Assembly: GCA_018398765.1 (NCBI GenBank) | Contig: JAHBMJ010000424.1 | Coordinates: 1-34,099 of the forward strand | Direction of reading: 5' to 3' | DNA length: 34,099 nt | Origin: Chromera velia | Lineage: Eukaryota; Sar; Chromeraceae | Part shown: one piece after another, positions 19,100 to 31,697 of the stretch | Position numbering within the stretch: position 1 is the stretch's first letter | Layout: each line of letters opens with the position of its first letter | Notes under the pieces: generated by a model | Database searches by the model: none | Told to the model about the DNA's origin: nothing | What the model saw: only the letters and a program-made list of their open reading frames with translations | Translations under genes and position numbers: made by a program

Positions 19100-21098
19100 C
19101 TCCCTCTCACGAACACTAAAAAGGTTCCTGCAGGTCTGTCGCGTGCACGTTGAGTGTCTGAAACGCTCATTGTTTGTTTGTACGTCTCTTTCTTTCTTTC
19201 TTTCTTTCTTTCTGTCTTTCTTTCTTTGTTTTTCTCGTCGGAATACTCAGCCAGCCAGCCAGTGAGTGTTCATGCATGCTCCTCTTTGCTTGCTCTATTT
19301 CAGAACCAACGGTCGCGAGTTGGCAAGCAATCACGACATCTTTCTCTTTCTACTTGTCTTGTCTGTCCACCTTTGCGTGCGTCAATCATTGTCGTCGTCA
19401 GTCAGGATAAAGGAGCTCCCTCCTGAAAGGAAGGATGTGTTGGTCTATCTGGAAAAAAGGGCCTCGCTGTCTGAGTGTAGTGGATCGCGTGAGGGAGGGC
19501 GCACAGCAACCTTCCATTCCGACGAGCTGTCGGAAAGAAGGAACGAACTCTGAATGCTTGCTTCGGGCGGAAAGGGACGAGCAAAACTAAAAAACGAAAG
19601 AAAGAAAGAAAAAACCAACAAACAAACAATCCATTCGCCTCTTCGATCCCTCTTGACACGCCCCAACACTCTTTTTCTCTTACGCAGGTCCCGATCATTC
19701 GTATTCCTTCCTTCCTTCCTTCCTTCTTGCTTGCTTCATTCTCGACGTGCCCGCCTCGTACTGTCTTTCTTTTCTGACAGAGGGAGAACTCAAACATTCA
19801 TTCAGGTGAAGAATAAGAGGAAGGAAAACACTCAGGGACGAAGGAAGGAGAACACCACATACACATTCGAATACGCGCATGCAAGCGAAGGGAGGGGGGG
19901 GAGAGAAGAAACGGGGCCTGCAGGAGAGGAGAGGAGAGGGGGAACAGAAGAGAAGAGGGGAGAAGAGAAAAGAAGAGGAGAGGAGCAGGGGTAGTTGGAA
20001 GGAAGGAAGGAAAGGAGAGGCGATTCATTAACGCAAGCAGGAAGGAAGGGAGTGTATTTGTTTGATGCACGGAAGGAAAGAAGAAAAGAAAGAAGAGAAG
20101 ATAAGAGAGAAAAGAAGAAGCTCCAACAACACTCATGAGTATCGACCGGATAGAAAGACAGAGCTTTTTTGATTTTCTTTCTCTCTGTTTGAAGTTCTGA
20201 AGAGGCTTGAGAGAAGAAGTAGGCCTCGATAAGTGAATCAATCCTTTTTTTCATTTATCCTGATTTTGATTTTACGCACCATTTTTTCTTTCTGGTTTTG
20301 GTTCTGCCTCTTGTTGCGTTTCATTCCGAGTCTTCGGCCAGCAGATAGACAAACGATGTTGCTGTCTCATGCACTTATGCAGGGGGCGTACTGCTTCCTC
20401 CCTTCCTCCCTTTGTAGAGTGCGAATGCAGAAGAAGATGGAGAGACACAAGTCACCAGTGAAAGAAAAGGAAGCGAAGGCGGAAGGAACGAAAGCACTTC
20501 TTCTTCATGAGGTCCCGCCAAAATGCCCAGTTTATCACAGAACAAGAAGAAGAAGAAAAGAGAACAGAGGAAAATGCATCCGTCAAAAAAGGTCCATGCC
20601 CCTTCTCCCTTCCAGAGCCTTTCAAACCGACACAGAAAAAGGAAAACACGTGAAAAACAAAAACAAGAAACAGTGCAGAACAGAAAAAGGATGAGACCTA
20701 ACCTCGCCCCCTTCCGACTTCTCCTTCCCTCCCTCCCAAAGAACACACACCACCTTCCTTCCAGCACTCCTTCCCCTTCCCCCCCCCTCTCTTTCCCTGT
20801 CTTTCGCCTTTCCGAGGTTTACTTTACGTCGTCAATTTCCAAGTCACAAAACGACAACTAAGAGTACGCAAAACCTTATGGTCCAGCCCCAGAACAATGC
20901 CTTGCCTTTTTTTTCTTTTGGCTCACCTATACCACAAGAAAGCAAATCGACAGACACGATCAAGGAAGGATGGAAGAAGCCCCCCACATACACGCACATC
21001 CAACAACACGAGGAAGGAAAAAACTCCCATTCCCTCCCACCTACACACTCTTCCTCCCTCCAGGCTCTACTAAGGCCACCCAAAAATGGCTTATAGGA

Positions 21099-24000
21099 TC
21101 AGCTACGGGCACCCCCCCTGCCTCCCGTTCCTCCAGGGCCGGGGTAGTTGTAAGGGTGTTGTTGCTGCTGATGGGGATGAGGACCCAAAATGCCACCACC
21201 CTGATTGCCCCCCAAAAAATTACCCCCACCTCGAGGGTCACCCCCCGGCTGCTGACCGAATGGACCACCCGGCTGTTGTTGCTGCTGCTGCTGCGGTCCC
21301 CCCAAATGGAACTGCGAAGGGGGGGGCATTCCCATCCCCCCCCCATGCATCTGCATGTGGGGGAAATTGGAACCTCCAGAAGGATCCATAGGGGACATTT
21401 GCCCCCCATTTTCTCTCTGCTGCTGCTGGGATGGGAACTGAGGAGGACCCCCCCTCGGGCCCCCGGGTCCGGGCCCTTCCCCGTACTGTGGCGGAAGACC
21501 CTGCTGCTGCTGCTGCTGCTGAGGGCCGCCAAATCTGTCCGGGCCCGGCCCTGGCCCCATCCACCCACCTGCAGGTCCATGGTGCTGGTGTTGCTGAGGG
21601 AGGTTCGGGTTGAGGGGTCCACCAATTGGGTGGGTAGACATCGGTCCTCCTCCTCCTCCTCCTCCAGCCCCTGGGGGAGGGAACTGCGGCCGCGGCTGCA
21701 CACCCCCCATCTGCATTCGGGGATCCATCGGAGGATTGTTGGGTTGTTGTTGTTGTTGCCGCATCATTTCTCCTCCTCCTCCTCCTCCAGGTCCGAGAGT
21801 AGGGTGCTGCTGCTGTGGGGTGGGGCCGCTGGGGAATGCAGAACGAGGAGCATACGGCTGCTGCTGTTGTGGTTGTTGAGGACCCATCCCCGGATAGGGC
21901 TGCTGCTGCTGCTGCTGCTGCATGGCTGGGGGGTCATTCTGCTGGTACGTGGGGAGTTCGTTCGGGTGGGGAAGAGGTTGACCTTGAGCGGTTGGGGGGA
22001 GCGTCTGGAGATCCGCCCCTGCTCCTGTCTGCGGAGAGAAACCGGAAGTCATTGGGGCCAGCTGTTGCAGGCGGTTAGAGGAATGAGGTGGACCCCCATG
22101 CATCATGTGCATGTGCTGGTGGGGGTCATGTGGGGGCACCTCCGGCCTCATCGCGCCGACACGGACAAAGTCACTCACCCCTGGCTGCTGCTGCTGCTGC
22201 AAGTGCGGCGGCGGCGGGAGAGAGTTCGAATACGCAGGCGGCGGCGCCATTGCTCCTGCACCTCCATATGGGGCGGGGCCCTCTCCCATACGCTGATGAT
22301 AAGAGGGGGGGGGCATGTCCGGCATTCCCCCGAGCCCCCCGGGGGCATTTGCATTTACTCCAGGCGGGGGGCCCTGCTGCTGTTGCTGAAGGGGCGGCTG
22401 ACCAGCAGGCCAGGGGGCCGCCGTGCCGGGGGGCATTGGCCCTTGGGGGAAATTTGGATTTGGATGATGCGGAGGGTCTCTTGGTCCCCCCAGCTGCTGG
22501 GAAAGGGGACCACCCGGACCGGGGCCAGGCTGCCCCTGCTGCTGCTGCGTGGGGTTCTGCAGGAGCCCGCTGCCAGGCTGCTGCTGCTGCCCTGTTTGTG
22601 CGGTCAGAATGTGGGGGTAAACCGGAGGCAGGCCTCCTGCTGCGTGTGCGAGGGGGTTTCTGGCCATAGGGTGCTGCTGGGGATCCACACCACCACCAGA
22701 CGGGGGCATAGATTCCGCCCCCGCCATAGGGAAGGGGGGAGGGGCCGCAGAGTCCCTCGGGGGTGGGAATGCATCGTGGAGATGAGGGGGTTGGGCACTC
22801 GTCTGGGGCTGCGCCACATGGGGGACCCCCCCTGGACCCATTCCTGTCTGCTGAGGCATCCCGGGCGGGCCCCTCCCCCCCTCTGATGGCGTCATCATGC
22901 CTCCCCCCGCATTGAAGGGCGGGGGTACCTGAGTGGGCATCGGAGGGAAGGCAGCGGAGGCATTGGGGGGGAACCCGGAGTGATCGTGAGTGCTCCCCCC
23001 ACCCAGCCGGGGCTGCAGCGCACCGGCCGTGACGCCTGCTGCTGCTGCTGCGTGCATGGGTCCAGGGCCAACAGAGGGGGCATCTCCCCCTCCTCCTCCT
23101 GGAATAAGACGGGGACCGGATGCGGGCGAGGGTTGCTGATGAGGAGGCTGATGCGGGTGGAAAGCTGCGGGTTCGTGAGGGGGCATGGGCTGCGGGCCTC
23201 CAAGTTGGTTGTGGTGGTGGTGGTGTGGGTGCATGGGGAAGGGTTGTGGAGGACCCCTGCTGTCCAGGTGGCTGGGCTCATCGAAGTCGGGGGGCTGGAG
23301 GGCGCGTGCGTCAATGTGAGGGGGGAGCGTTTCGGGCCGAGAGGAAAGGTGCTGCTGCTGGGCGGGGTGGTGGAAGGGGGACTGATGGGAGGGGAAATTG
23401 GGGGGGCCACCCTGGCCACCGGGGGGAAGATGATTGAAGTGGTCAGGCTGCTGCAGTGGGGGGGGAAAGCGGCCAGGTGGCTGGTTAGCAGCCTTGTTGT
23501 TCAGCTGTCGGAGCGCTTCTGCGGAAGGAGGCACAATCTGGGTCGGGGGAGGGGCAACGGCCGAGGTGTCGTTGAAATCGGGTGGAAGCGCGTTGCCCCG
23601 CGCCCCTCTCTGTAGGGACTCCGCAGTACCCCGCATGGACCCCGCGGCAGAGTCGTGTCTTCTGTCCCCTCTGGAAGCAGAGACGACCCCTGCAACCTCA
23701 AAACCCGGAGGGGGGTGGGGGGAGGGACCTGCAGCAACCGCAGGACGGAAATTCCCTCCTCCTGCTGCTGCCTCTGCCTGCAGCATTTGTCGGGGGAAGT
23801 TTTCGGCTGCTTCGACTGACCGTCCACGCAGGCCCCCGCGGGAGGTCGGGACAGGGACAGGCACAGGGGGATTCGCTGTGAAGGGAGGGATGGAGGGACT
23901 GCGCGCTGCGGCTTCCAGAGGAGCGACAGCATGTGTGCCAAACGGAGGCAGCTGCGAGAGGGGAATCACGCTCTGGGGCGTTCCCTCCTGTGGACCCCCG

Positions 24001-27000
24001 TACGAGGCTGCTGTTGCGACACCCCCCGCCCTGTGTGGGGGCTGCGGTAAGTGCCTTGGTCCGGCGGGAGGCCCTTGTTGCATTGTGGGGTGGACTGTCG
24101 GTGGCTGACGATTGGGCTGACTCAGAGGCCAAGAAGGGGACAGGGGGGGGCGATGATGAGAGAAGGGGGGGGAAGCCGCAGAGTTGGAGCCGTGCTGTTG
24201 CTGCTGTTGTTGCTGTTCGAGCACTTCTGCTGTCAGGGGCGCCTGGGGGAACGTTATTCTGCCCCCGCACGCAACGGTGGCACCTGGCTCGTCGTATCCG
24301 GGAGGGAGGTCGTCCTCTGCATCGGATACGGCAAGGGAGGGAACGGCGGCGGGCTGGGAGCTGCAAGGGAGGGCCGTTGCGCGTCTGAGGCGAGCAAGGG
24401 TGCTTGCTGTGGGGGGAACGGTTGTTACCATTGTGGTTGCGTGGCGTTTGACTTCGGAAGCAGTCTCTTTCGCACTCATCAACACAGGGAGGTGGCTGGT
24501 TTCCTTCTTTTCAGGCTGCCTTTTCTCCTCCTGCTCACGCTCGGTGTGATGAAGTGGAGGGGGAGGGATAGGACGCTCAGGGGGGTGGGGGACAGGCGGA
24601 ACAGCGGCACTCTCCCGTACGGCCGCAACAGCTGCAGGCTGGTGCTCTGTGTGGTAATGGGGGGGAATGTCTTGTTGGTTTTTGGCGGCAGGAGACACGG
24701 GGGGGCCGTCTGTCGGAGGCATGGCCCACTTCAACTCCTCAGACGCTTGGCGATTCACTGCAACGCCTAGAGCGCCAGCAGCAGCCGTCTCCTTTGCCTT
24801 CCCCTCGATCCCCCCAGCAGGCGAGTGTGTTTCCTCTGTCTCCGCATGGAAGGGGGGGGCGGTGGTTGCCGTTTGGGGCTGGGGCTGGGGCTGCGGCGGC
24901 TGAGGGGGTTTAGGCACGCTGCTCCCCTGCAACCTTCCCAAGGACTCTTCGTAAGGCGGGGGGGGAGGAAGGTTGTCGTCGATGGTCTTGGAAGGACCCC
25001 GGGTCTCCTTCAAGAGACTCTCGAGACCCGCAGGCACACACGGGGGTGCATGGGCATGCGGGGCTGCCGTGGATGAGTCAGCAGGAAGGCCTGCGAGAGG
25101 CCCTCTGTGCGTGAGACTCTGGGAGAGAAACTTCGTTGCAGCCACGCATGGGGGATGGGGGGGGAGACGGGAGTCATCTGCACCCCCACCACGAGCAGCA
25201 GCAGCGGCGGCAGGAGGAATGGGGGGAATCGGGCCAGGTTTGTGCAGAGCTTCTGAAGCTGCTGTCGCCTTCTCCCCTGCATCTGCCCCCTTGAGGTCGA
25301 TTCTTCCACCCGGCCTGCCTGACAAAGGCACACCGATGGGAGCAGGGAGAGAGAGCCCTGCGAGTGGCTGGAAGGGGGAGGCCGCGGTAGTCGGAGAGGC
25401 CGCAGAGAGAATGTGCAGGGGGCACACAAACACCTCGGCCTCACTGTCGTCAGCCTGCTGCTGGTCAATGTTCTCCACGCTGATCTGCTGATGAGAATCG
25501 GGTGGGGGGGATATTGCTGCAGGCCCGTCAATCCTCCTGACAACCAGGAAGCCGCTGGGTCGGACAGACACCGTTGAGACTAGGTCTCCTGCGGCAACAG
25601 GGAGGGAGGGAGGGATGGAAGAAACTAAAAAAAAATGCAGCACAAATTGCAGACAGATGGATGATGCAGACAGAGAGTGAAGCGACGCACTTTTCCTTTC
25701 ACTCGTCTTTCTGCCCCCCTCATGCTGCAAAACAGACACAACAGAGCTAGGCAGAGAAGCGGCAGCGCAGACAGACAGGCAGACAAATTAGTTCCTGAGA
25801 ACAGATCAGGGAAGAAAATGAAAAGAAGACAACCAACGCGGAAAGATACAGACAGAAAATAAGAGGGGCAGGTAAGTAAGTAAGTCCCCTTAATTCCGAA
25901 AACGGACCTGGATGGAGAGGAGCCACAGCGACATCCGCAGAATGCCAGGGACGGACAACACGCCAGAGTCTCCCCTCGCATCTCTCCTTCTCCTGAAGCT
26001 GCTTCCCCTTCCCCCTCGGTCCATCCGCCTGTGCCTTCGAGCCTGCTGGAGTGCGATTCACTTCTTTCTCTTGCTTGCTCCGCTGACCCTCTTTCGCCAT
26101 CCTCTCTTCTCTCGACTCAATAGGAAGGTGCAATCCCTCGGAGCGCGTTTCCGTCCCTCCCTCCTTCTCATGGAAGGCTTTGGAAGACCCCTCAAGAGGA
26201 AGAGGAGACGGGCGGATTGGACGGCCACGGGGGAATCGGAGACGGAGGGGGAGGGATGAGGAGCGGCGGCACGTCTCTTTGCTTGTCAGAGTCGGAAGCC
26301 TCGAACGAGGTGGCCGTCTGGAATTAGAAGGGACCAGACTGCTGAGACCGTCAAACGAGGGGGGCAGGTGATAGGAGGAGGAAGCCACAGGTGCTCCCTT
26401 GTCCCCGTCTCTGTCTCCCCCCCCCTCCTTGTCCCCGCCTTCCCCCGGCACGTTCTCTACTGCACCGCTGTTTGCCTCTTCAGTGACTTCCCATATAGGT
26501 TCCCACTCGACAGCGATGTCTGAGAGGGTCCGCCTCCCCCCAGGAGACAGGGAAGAGAAGCTCCCGGGCTGTTGTGTTGTTTCGTCGACCTCATCCTCAT
26601 CTCCCCACTCCAGACCCTCAACCCCCTTCCACGCACCGCAGAATCGACGGGGGCGCAGACGGAAAGGCAGGAATAGCTCGGGAGATGGCATCGCATGAGG
26701 GTTAGTGGAGACGTTGCCACAACCCTCCAACTCGAGGGGGCCTTCAGTCGCTTCAGCAGCAGGGTGCCATGACGCCACTGCCTTGGCGGAGTCTCCACTC
26801 TTCCCTCTTGTGGAAGAGGCAAAGGGGGGCAGAGGGGGGAACACCGCGTGATCGTCTGCCCGGGAGGGGGGGGACAGATTTGGTTCCACGGCTTCAATTC
26901 CCGCAGTTCCTCCGTCCTGCTCACACAGTCACTCAAACAACACAAGACAGACAGCAAGCACAAGGAGAAGCACAAGGCGTCAGTCAAAGGCAAACAAAGA

Positions 27001-27015
27001 TGACAGACACACACA

Positions 27016-27049
<34 letters not shown>

Positions 27050-27336
27050 CCCTTATTGATTGCCGCCCATGGAGGACCCACCCACCCAAACCACCGTCAT
27101 CATGAGTCAATCGTACACTTTCAGAATCAATAGGAAAGAAAAGCAGAAGGGGTGAACAAACCATCGATGCCTTTCTTCCTTACTTCCTTAATTCAGAGAG
27201 AGAAGAAGCCAACCAAACAAATGCAGGAAGGGGAGGGAATGCATTGATGGATGGACGGATCACCATGCAGACCTTTCCTCCCCTATCTTTTTTCGCATTC
27301 CTGTTCTGTTTCTCGATGGGATGGACGAACACACAC

Positions 27337-27375
<39 letters not shown>

Positions 27376-28930
27376 CGGAGGGACGGAGAGCTAGACAGTC
27401 GTACAGAAGTCGGGAAGAGTGTGGGCAGAGACGGATAGTCGGAAGCCGGTGAAAGAACAAGTTTGGAGTTTCCGACAGAAAGAGAGAGAGATACGACCAA
27501 AGACCTTGACGGCCGACCTTCTGCTCCACCGCTCTCTCCTCCAGCCCCTCATTCTCCTTCCGCTTCAGTCTGTTCTCTTTATCCGTCTCCTCTCCACACA
27601 CACCCTCAGCCTCTCCCTCCTCGGGGTGTTGCCCTACAGCGGCGGCAGAGCTAGAGGCGAGTTTTGCTGCAGCAGCTGCATGCTGCACCTCCTCAGAGTC
27701 CTCTGTTTGTGGCAGAAGACCACCGTGGTGGTGTCCGTAACCACTGGCAGGATCCTCTCTGTTCCTCTCTGACAAGACCAGATTCAGAAGGGCCCTGGCA
27801 CTCGCCCAGGGAACAAAAACCTCCTTTTTCATTTCCCCCCCCTGCGTGTCAGCAGAAGGCATCGGGATTTTCTCTTCCTCCCCCTCTTCTTTCTCCTTGT
27901 CCACAACATCCCGAGAGGGAGAACGAACATTGCTCTTTCTCCTCTCGAGAATAGTCTCCTCCTCCCCATCCCCATCTTCTCCCATACGGTCCCTGGGGGT
28001 GTCCTCTAGGACCCTGACCTGGGTCTCTGAGGTGGTCAGCTCAGAGGGGAGAACTTCACCCGCCCCTGCCCCCGCCTTGCGGGAAAACACACGAGAACCC
28101 CCGACTTCTCCCGCACCTTCATCTGGCTGCAGTCACGGGAAAGCAAACGAGTCACAAGAGAATTCATGAAATGAGGAACTTCGCACGGCAGAGAGACGCT
28201 TTTCTGCAGTGAACCAAAACAAAGGAGCTTTTCAGCCTTTCGCAGTAGATCGTTTTCCCTCAAGACTTCGGCTGAATCTAACCCGACTAACGAACAGACC
28301 AACCTTCGTGTCCTTCCTCTGTCCCGCCTCGAGAACGCCCTCCTCGGCGTCAGCTTCCTTCTCCTTGGGCAACAGGACAAGAGCAAAGCGGAAATTTTCC
28401 CCCAGCTTCCCGGCACGTTGGTGAACAAGGTCAAGGAGCTCTGCCATCAAAGAATCATGAGGGATCCCTTCTGTCTCTCCTGCTGCTGCCCCCTCCCCGC
28501 CTTCCTCAACCTCCACCCTCCCCTCACCACCATCAAGAGGTTTCTCACCTCCCGTGCCCACATCTGCGTGCTTCTCGAGTGAATCGATTGTAGCAGACTG
28601 GTTCGTGTTTGTCTTTCCCTCCTCGGGCTGCCCCTTCTGTTCCAGCTCTCCTCCTACCTTGGCAGGAGAAGCCGCAACGACTCCACCTCCATCCACACTC
28701 TTCGCCTTTGCCGTCCGAACCCAAGCGGAAAACAGAGGAAGCGAATTCATCAGTGCCTCCGCTTTCTCTTGCGAAAGACTTGGACAACAAGGCGGTGATC
28801 TCTTGTGACCCTCCGTCCCAAATCTGGGAACTGGGTTGTTCATAAGCGCCATCGGGATCCAGTCGAACTCAGGACCCGAGGCACAGCTACTCGTTGCACT
28901 GGCAATGGCCGCCTCTGGAAGAAGCTCCAT
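21099..28930 (-). CDS. large Pro/Gln/Gly-rich protein with seven PPxY motifs
   Basis: Four exons join in frame to about 2,244 residues: 28930–28304, 28126–27518, 26916–25908 and 25588–21099 (phases 0, 0, 1). The start ATG 28928–28930 has an in-frame TGA two codons upstream; the stop is TGA at 21099–21101. Donors are GTTGGT, GTCGGC and GTCCGT; acceptors are CTGCAG, GAGCAG and CCGCAG. The second donor is weak, and a better GTCTTT at 27504 is out of phase, so an extra small exon is possible. Exons 1–3 are acidic and charged. Exon 4 is almost wholly Pro, Gln, Gly and His with several polyQ runs. PPxY motifs, the core ligand of WW domains, occur as PPPPPYEES (near 24955), PPHY (24660), PPGY (24298), PPVY (22615), PPSY (22295), PPAY (22233) and PPQY (21487). 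No enzymatic domain, signal peptide or membrane segment is seen. It is probably a disordered scaffold, perhaps in ubiquitination, splicing or transcription; that role is inferred. Confidence 0.68.
27006..27050. repeat. (CA)n(GA)n microsatellite in an intron
   Basis: A dinucleotide array lies within the proposed 601-nt intron (26917–27517) of the PPxY gene. Confidence 0.9.
27329..27373. repeat. (CA)n microsatellite in an intron
   Basis: A second CA array lies in the same proposed intron. It accounts for the Cys/Val runs read on the minus strand. Confidence 0.9.
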
Positions 28931-29231
28931 CAGTCAGTGGAAAGATCGGTACGGAAACAATGTGTCCAGAATTGCCGCAAAAGTTTCCAGAGACGAGAGT
29001 TCGTTTGATTGATGCACTTAATTTCAGTTGCGCATAAAGATGACGCTCGGAAGATCACCTGATCATTGATGCAATTGCACAGACACCATCACAGGCTCAT
29101 CTGAATCGGAACTCTTCGGACACGTAAACCGAACATGAAATGATGTAGTCTGACAGGAACCCAACGAAGAGGATCAGGACTAAGTGGAGTTTGTGCGTGG
29201 CAGTCAATTGCACCCCCCTCTTCGAAGATCT

Positions 29232-29251
29232 TGGCCCGGAAAGCGAAGCTC
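29232..29251. repeat. dispersed copy of the GGCCCGGAAAGCGAAGCT motif
   Basis: TTGGCCCGGAAAGCGAAGCT here is the exact reverse complement of 14928–14947, more than 14 kb away. A shorter direct copy is at 14753–14768. Confidence 0.7.
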
Positions 29252-29650
29252 ATGCGAAAGCTCTGGAGGTCCTATGGAGGTCCTGCATGCATCCCATCAT
29301 GCACCCTGCCGGTCCCTGCGCAAGCGGGGCCGCCGCGGCCGGCGCCGAGCACCAACCGGGCGGGCCGCGCGCGCGCGAGGAGCTCGCAGAGCTACTGATT
29401 GTAAATTGACTGCTTGTGCGTCTCTTCCTCACTGCAGGCGGCTGTTCGCTTTTCTTTATTTTTCTTTGTTCTTTCTTGGAAACAACTTCCAAAGTTGGCC
29501 GTGTCCGTTCTTTGAGCCTTTATCGCTTCTCGTTTTCTTGTTTTTATGGCTTTAATATGACTAGCAATATGATAAAAAAATACCCCCAGGGTGGTGGTCA
29601 GAAACCCGTTTCTGAAATGGAAAGATGCCTTCAGCCCACCAGAGAAGTTT

Positions 29651-29775
29651 CCGGTAGGCGCCGTAGGCGCCGCTGGGAAACTGCCGGTAGGTGCCGAAGG
29701 CGCTGCCCGGACACTGCCGATGGGTGCCGAAGCGCTGCCTGGACCTTGCCGGTGGGCGCCAAAGGCCGGCGCCGC
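29651..29775. repeat. 33-bp minisatellite, about 4 degenerate copies
   Basis: Units starting CCGGTAGGYGCCG begin at 29651, 29684, 29717 and 29749. One plus frame reads LPVGAEGAART-like repeats and one minus frame reads APTGSFPAAPT-like repeats. Confidence 0.8.
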
Positions 29776-30129
29776 TTGTATAGACCTTGTCGGAGGCATG
29801 ACGTGACATGTGTATGGATGCATGCATGCATGTACATCGTTCGTTGATCATCGGTGTTTATGCATGAGTCTTGATGAGTCCGGTCTCTCATGTCTTTCAA
29901 TGTTTTCTCATGTTTTTTCCATCAACTTGGTAGTCTGCACCAGAGGCTCCGGAGCTGAGACCGGAGCTAAAATAAAGATAGTGTTCTGCCCAGCCTTTCT
30001 TTGCAACTTGTAGAGGAAGGGACTAAGCCGTCTCCTTCCATCAGAATCCGTTTCCGTCCATCTCCTGCGGTCTCCTGTTATGTCCTGCCCGGCCCGTCTA
30101 CGCGAAGCGGAAGCAGTTATGCAGCCAGT

Positions 30130-30705
30130 CAGATCTAGTGAGCCCCTCCGTCAATCACTCACTGACAGCTAGGCTGAGCCAGTCAGCCAGTCAGCTTGTC
30201 AGCCAGCAAGCCAGTCAGTCAGTCTGCCAGTCAGCCAGCCACTGGCAGTCAACCAGCAAGTCAACGCAAGTCAGCCAGTGAGTCACTAACAGCCAGTCAG
30301 TTAGCCAGTCAGTCAGCCAGTCAGTCAGCCAGTCAGTCAGTGAGTCAGTGAGTCAGTAAGTGAGTCAGTCAGTCAGTCAGTCAGTCAGTCAGTCAGTGAG
30401 TCAGTCAGTGAGCCAGTCAGTCAGCCAGTCAGTCGGAGAGTCAGTCAGTCAGTCAGTCAGTCATGAGTCAGTCAGTCAGTCAGTGAGTCAGTCAGTCAGT
30501 GAGTCAGTCAGTAAGTCAGTGAGTCAGCCAGATTCAACTAGTCAGTCGGTGAGCCAGTCAGTCAGTTAGTGAGTCATAAGTCAGTCAGTCAGCGAGTCAG
30601 TTAGCCAGACAGTGAGTCAGTTAGTCAGTCAGTCTGTCAGTAAGTCAGACTGTCAGTCAACCAGTAAGTCAGCGCAAGTCAGCTAGCCACTCAGCCACTC
30701 TGTGA
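30130..30705. repeat. (GTCA)n degenerate tetranucleotide array
   Basis: Nearly 580 bp of AGTC/CAGT units with scattered GCCA and GAGT variants. The plus frame reads SQSVSQSV with no gene context. Confidence 0.93.
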
Positions 30706-31237
30706 CCGGTTCGGATCAGGTTGGGACGATTCTAACTCTGATGTGCCACTGTACTAGCAGCTAACACAAGAGAAACGTGGCCAGATCTAGCGGCCAGATG
30801 CAGCAAGATGTTTTAATGGAGGATAAATAACTTCAAATTTCTTTTTTAGGAAAAATTCTAAGAAAAGATACTTTAAAATAATTTTAATATATCATTTTTT
30901 AGTGCAATATTTAACTACTACAACTCTACTAGAACCATGTCATTATTTTTATAAACTTCTTTTTCACTACATATATATATAATAATATAAATACTTATGA
31001 ATACTATTTTTTGGGGAAAATCCGGTATGAAGCGGTTTTTGAGTGGGAAACTGCTGGTGGATTGTTTTTTTTATAGGAAAAGGCCGGTAAGTGATATGAA
31101 AGAGCCTATAAAATCTGACTAGCGCCCGGGGGGTATAAAAAAAACTATTTAAAAAAGAAAGACTTCAACTAACTCCAACTTAAATCTACGAGTACTTGCA
31201 AGGGCAGGAAAAAAAACTCCACATCAATTCTAGCACC

Positions 31238-31322
31238 AATTGTGTCACAATTTGAATTATGTTAACCATAATATCGTTACACTGAAACTATAGTGTAATA
31301 CAATTCAAATTATGATACAATA
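31238..31322. repeat. imperfect foldback, about 85 bp
   Basis: The left arm ATTGTGTCACAATTTGAATT (from 31239) matches the complement of the right arm, ATTGTATCATAATTTGAATT (ending near 31321), with three mismatches. Inner arms TTACACT/AGTGTAA enclose a short loop. It is probably a relic of a small inverted-repeat element. Confidence 0.55.
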
Positions 31323-31480
31323 CCCTATACACTGGTAGCAATGACACAAATAATTGTATCACAATAAGTGTGATAAAATAGTTAGAGTAAGTCAAGTGTG
31401 ATGAAATTGTTAGACAAAAATTGAAGTGATCCCAGACTTTTAAAGTGACTAGCTTGAAATCTTCAGAGTTGTTGAACTTC

Positions 31481-31697
31481 AGACTCACCTCACTCACTCA
31501 CTCACTCACTCACTCACTCACTCACTCACTCAGTTGCTCACTCACTCACTCACTCACTCACTCACTCACTCACTCACCTCCCTTACTCACCCCACCTACT
31601 CACTCACTCACCTTACTCACCCCACTCACCCCACTGACCTCACGTATTTCACTTACTCACTTATTCACGCACTCACTCACTTACTCACTTGCTCGTA
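31481..31697. repeat. (ACTC)n tetranucleotide array
   Basis: CACT/CTCA units with interruptions run for about 215 bp. Confidence 0.93.

Larger units (their letters stand above)
16221..20970. other. microsatellite-rich intergenic spacer
   Basis: This 4.7-kb stretch is dominated by GA/CT, GAAA, CA, GGAA and ATTC simple repeats, with no exon I can support. Its many open frames on both strands are low-complexity by-products. It holds the (GAAA)n and (CA)n arrays and the assembly gap listed separately. Its right end should contain the 3' UTR of the large minus-strand gene. Confidence 0.5.
28931..30109. other. upstream region of the PPxY gene, no gene supported
   Basis: The left part should hold the promoter and 5' UTR of the minus-strand gene; no TATA-like box is obvious. 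A very GC- and CpG-rich patch (29300–29395, with GCCGCCGCGGCCGGCGCC and GCGCGCGCG) and the 33-bp minisatellite lie here. Open frames on both strands over the minisatellite come from its period being divisible by three. Confidence 0.4.

Noticed and set aside
20970..22886. 638-codon plus-strand frame
   Set aside because: It is the antisense shadow of the Pro/Gln-rich exon (CAG/CCX codons read as Leu/Arg), with a much poorer composition than the minus-strand reading.
28127..28303. Coding continuation through the first intron of the PPxY gene (frame with RENDLLRKAEKLL)
   Set aside because: Including it needs a 28-nt intron and then leaves no in-phase route into exon 2. The 177-nt intron joins both exons in phase 0. 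It remains possible as an alternative isoform.
30360..30569. SQSV-repeat open frame
   Set aside because: It is the translation of the degenerate GTCA array, with no start context, splice sites or flanking coding sequence.
30130..30705. CRISPR-like array
   Set aside because: It is a continuous 4-bp period repeat without unique spacers, in a eukaryotic context.
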